Source of the DNA: Xestospongia muta
Taxonomy: Eukaryota > Porifera > Demospongiae > Haplosclerida > Petrosiidae
NCBI GenBank assembly: GCA_963693285.1
Contig: OY848918.1
Location: forward strand, 2,301,501 to 2,365,500
Direction of reading: 5' to 3'
DNA length: 64,000 nt
The notes beneath the pieces are model-generated. The model did no database searches. It saw only the letters and a program-made list of their open reading frames with translations, and was not told where the DNA came from. The stretch's first letter is position 1. Each line of letters opens with the position of its first letter. The position numbers and the translations under genes are program-made. Below, one piece after another: positions 61,771 to 64,000 of the stretch.

Positions 61771-62340
61771 GTATATAAATGAATATCCATGTTCAATAAA
61801 TGGATAAGTAGAATTGATGAATAGATGAGATAAATAAATAAATACCTATAGCAGGGAGACAAATAAAATGATGGCCATATTACAGTTAGTACAACTAAAA
61901 CAATAAACAATAACAATGTGCATATATACACATCAGATAATAGAGTACATGTTCTGGTTTTATTGTTAAGTGGAAGTATTAAAAGCTTACGTTGTTCATT
62001 ATAATTCTTTTCTTTACCTAAATGAAAATGTATCATCTGGATAGTCTTGTGAACCAGCCCCTTTCTTTTAGCAATTATCTAATGGGAAACTTACCTGTAG
62101 CTGTACTACTTATGGGAGGATCAGTACTACTACTAAAGGTTGTAGTATAATAAATAAGTTCAGTATTAATATTTGAGGTAGGAGTGATGGTTACAGTAAC
62201 TGTTGTGAAATTGTTATGGCAGTTATTGTGAAATTAGAACAAAAGAAATTGTTAGTCAAGGAAGATGGAACAGAAACTGAGCTCATTACATTTGTTATCA
62301 TCAATGAAGATGAGAGAAATAGAGATGTTGGAAACCAGAA
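61752..62340 (-). other. hydrophobic and Ser/Thr-rich exons, second copy
   Basis: Copy of the pair at 28469-29110: a hydrophobic stretch (CTLLLFIVLVVLTVIW) at about 61830-61950 and a Ser/Thr-rich exon (SVPSSLTNNFFCSNFTIT) at 62095-62330 ending at GTAAGTTTCC. Conservation of both frames supports a coding past or present; no complete gene can be assembled. Confidence 0.4.
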
Positions 62341-62666
62341 GTTGCTGTATGAGGTGATGTACTCTTTATTAATGAACAAATATAAACTGATAAATGAATA
62401 TCCATATGTCAATAAATGTATAATTTGAATTGATGAATAGATGAGGATATTTAGATCACAAACAATAACAATGTCTGTCTATTCTATTTCCATTGAGAAT
62501 GACTCCTCTTTATAGTAAAATTTCAAAGAACCAAAATTGGACATACGTATATACACATCAAATAATAGAGTACATGTTCCGTTTTAATTGCTAAATGGAA
62601 GTATTGACATGTTCATTATAAACTATTTAATTTATATATAAATGAAAATGTATCTGTCTGATAGTC

Positions 62667-62715
62667 AGTCTCGTGAACTAGCCCCTTTCTTTTAGCAAGG
62701 AGTTGGTTCATGAGA
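62667..62715. repeat. conserved hairpin, copy 5
   Basis: GTCTCGTGAACTAGCCCCTT pairs with AAGGAGTTGGTTCATGAGAC; the same family as at 29463. A half copy (GTGAACCAGCCCCTT) is at 62048-62062. Confidence 0.7.
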
Positions 62716-63285
62716 CTATATCCTTACCTTGATAGAAAGTCTATGTAAGATAAGATAATTAACATGTACATGTATACAATAATACATCAAGGTACATTAT
62801 ATATATCAATATAAAGACCAGTTCAGTATCATTCAAGTTATCTTTAAGTTCTCTCATACAGACTGATTTTGTGTTTACTGAATAATTACCAATATTTCAA
62901 ATAAATTCATAGTACATTTTATAAACCATATACACTCAAATGACTTGATATTGTATAATGACTCATACAATCATAATTATAACAATAACATATTATAACC
63001 TGTTTACTTTATAACCTTAGTCTTGTGAGTTGTGACATTACAAACATTGTTGTAGGTGTCTTTTTTAATGCCAACAATATTAAATTAATAAGAAAATTAT
63101 TTCATGTAATCACAACCACATGATTTAGGAGTCACTATGTCTAAGGATTTTACTTGGAATGGTCAATAAGAGATATTATCAGTAGAGCTACAAGACCCTC
63201 TACTTCCTGAGACATTCTATGTCCAGTACCCACTCATGTTCTACTAAATTATCTTCATAAATCACTAGTACACTAGTACACTCAA
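62716..63285. other. copy of the 13.1-kb non-Ig segment
   Basis: Conserved block at 63010-63065 and leader-like frame (MSQEVEGLVALL) at 63150-63215, here with a base missing, so the frame breaks sooner than in the 13.1-kb copy. Confidence 0.45.
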
Positions 63286-63289
63286 AATA

Positions 63290-63785
63290 TCTTAGTTCTC
63301 ATAGGTGTGACGACCTCATTTAGTAAAGAATATTAAGGTAATAGAAAAGCTTCAATGTAGAGCCACCAAATTCATTCTTAATGATTATGTCTCTAACTAT
63401 GAAGATCAACTCTTGATACTAAAACTACTTCTGTTATCCCAATGGTTTGAGTAACTCAATATCATTTTTTAATAAATAGCATCAAAGAACCCCAAGATCA
63501 CTTCAATATATTCCATTACATTCAATTTCTTTCTTCTAATACTTATACTTCATTTCACCAAAAACTTAAGTTCTTTGCCATCATCCTCCAGTAAACATCT
63601 TAAGTTCTCTTTTGTTAATCATGTAGTGAAAATCTGGAATGCCCTACTTGTGATTAACGCTGATCTGTCTACTAATACAATCAAGTGAAACGTTAAAAGA
63701 TTTTTCTGAAATTATTTTGTTAATCATTTTGACATACATATGACATGTACCTGACACTATGTTTGTCCGTGTAACAATTGCAGTT
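63290..63785 (+). mobile_element. LINE reverse-transcriptase C-terminal fragment
   Basis: In several frames the plus strand reads RPHLVKNIKVIEKLQ, RATKFILNDYVSNYEDQ, LNDIIFFNKSIKEPQ, FNIFHYIQFLSSNTY, VKIWNALLVINADL-like and a Cys-containing end, the pattern at the C-terminus of animal non-LTR reverse transcriptases. Frameshifts and stops show it is dead. The 5' part of the element is absent. Confidence 0.7.
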
Positions 63786-64000
63786 AAATATCTCATTAAA
63801 TAATTCTTCTTCATTATTTAATGTAATTACCTTAACAGGCTACATCACATCTTAGATTTAGACCTTCAACAATTATATATTAATATTATTACATATTGTC
63901 ATGTTATTGACATTTCGGTGAATGATACATTATAAGAAAAAAATCTCATCTGATAATTTCAATGGAGGAGACAGCACAGTGTGACTACATTATTTTGTAA
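63786..64000. other. right edge, nothing recognised
   Basis: Short non-coding stretch without family exons. Confidence 0.4.

Noticed and set aside
1..64000. CRISPR array, operons, bacterial promoters, tRNA or rRNA genes
   Set aside because: Exon-intron structure shows nuclear animal DNA; the repeats are whole-exon duplications, and I saw no cloverleaf or rRNA-like segment.
1..64000. Sponge aggregation-factor locus or a named allorecognition gene
   Set aside because: No Calx-beta repeats are visible, and the domain order (Ig-FN3-FN3-helix) does not by itself identify a named locus; no name was assigned.

Overview
This is AT-rich animal DNA: small exons with GT/AG junctions, introns mostly of 50-150 bp, and type I membrane receptors with Ig and fibronectin III folds. 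Compact introns, tandem receptor copies and the kind of DNA transposon present suggest an early-branching animal. A demosponge of the Amphimedon kind is my best guess, but this is inference; no species marker is visible.

Almost the whole window is one tandem gene family on the minus strand. I could splice several copies by hand, with every exon phase agreeing. The shared ectodomain is: signal peptide plus Ig-like domain (one exon), FN3 domain 1 (one 300-nt exon), a 65-nt linker exon, FN3 domain 2 (one exon) and a Ser/Thr-rich stalk (two exons). It is joined to different membrane/tail modules. Type A has a hydrophobic helix and a tail of about 36 residues ending in a D-Y-D/E-Y motif. Type B has another helix and a long multi-exon tail with YxxP repeats, a YxN motif, a YSEV motif and a C-terminal ITIM-like VEYASI. 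Type D (left edge) has its own helix and tail with two DYP(I/V)QV repeats. A further helix exon (C) appears as a relic. Near-identical ectodomains carrying different signalling tails resemble vertebrate paired receptors; I know of no description of this cluster.

Layout: 0-2.6 kb type D relic and an inverted fragment; 2.7-6.6 kb type A pseudogene; 7.4-11.4 kb type B pseudogene with intact ITIM exon; 11.4-15.3 kb duplicated non-Ig segments, a LINE scrap and type B tail relics; 15.3-17.1 kb intact type A (473 codons); 17.9-23.6 kb relics and mosaics; 24.3-27.7 kb intact type B (577 codons); 28-30.7 kb duplicated segments; 30.8-34.4 kb chimeric type B pseudogene; 35.2-37.0 kb type A with frameshifted tail; 37.6-42.0 and 44.5-48.8 kb a roughly 6.87-kb tandem duplication whose type A copies are dead (40.2-42.0) and intact (47.1-48.8, 474 codons); 49.0-52.4 kb relics; 53.3-57.1 kb intact type B (667 codons); 57.3-58.1 kb a divergent plus-strand copy cut by a 3.34-kb DNA transposon (58.1-61.5 kb) with 92-bp terminal inverted repeats; 61.5-64 kb repeated segments and a second LINE scrap.

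If the reading is right, the intact genes encode surface receptors that share an adhesive or recognition ectodomain and differ in intracellular output, in an array reshaped by unequal exchange, inversion and exon loss. Ligands and function are unknown.
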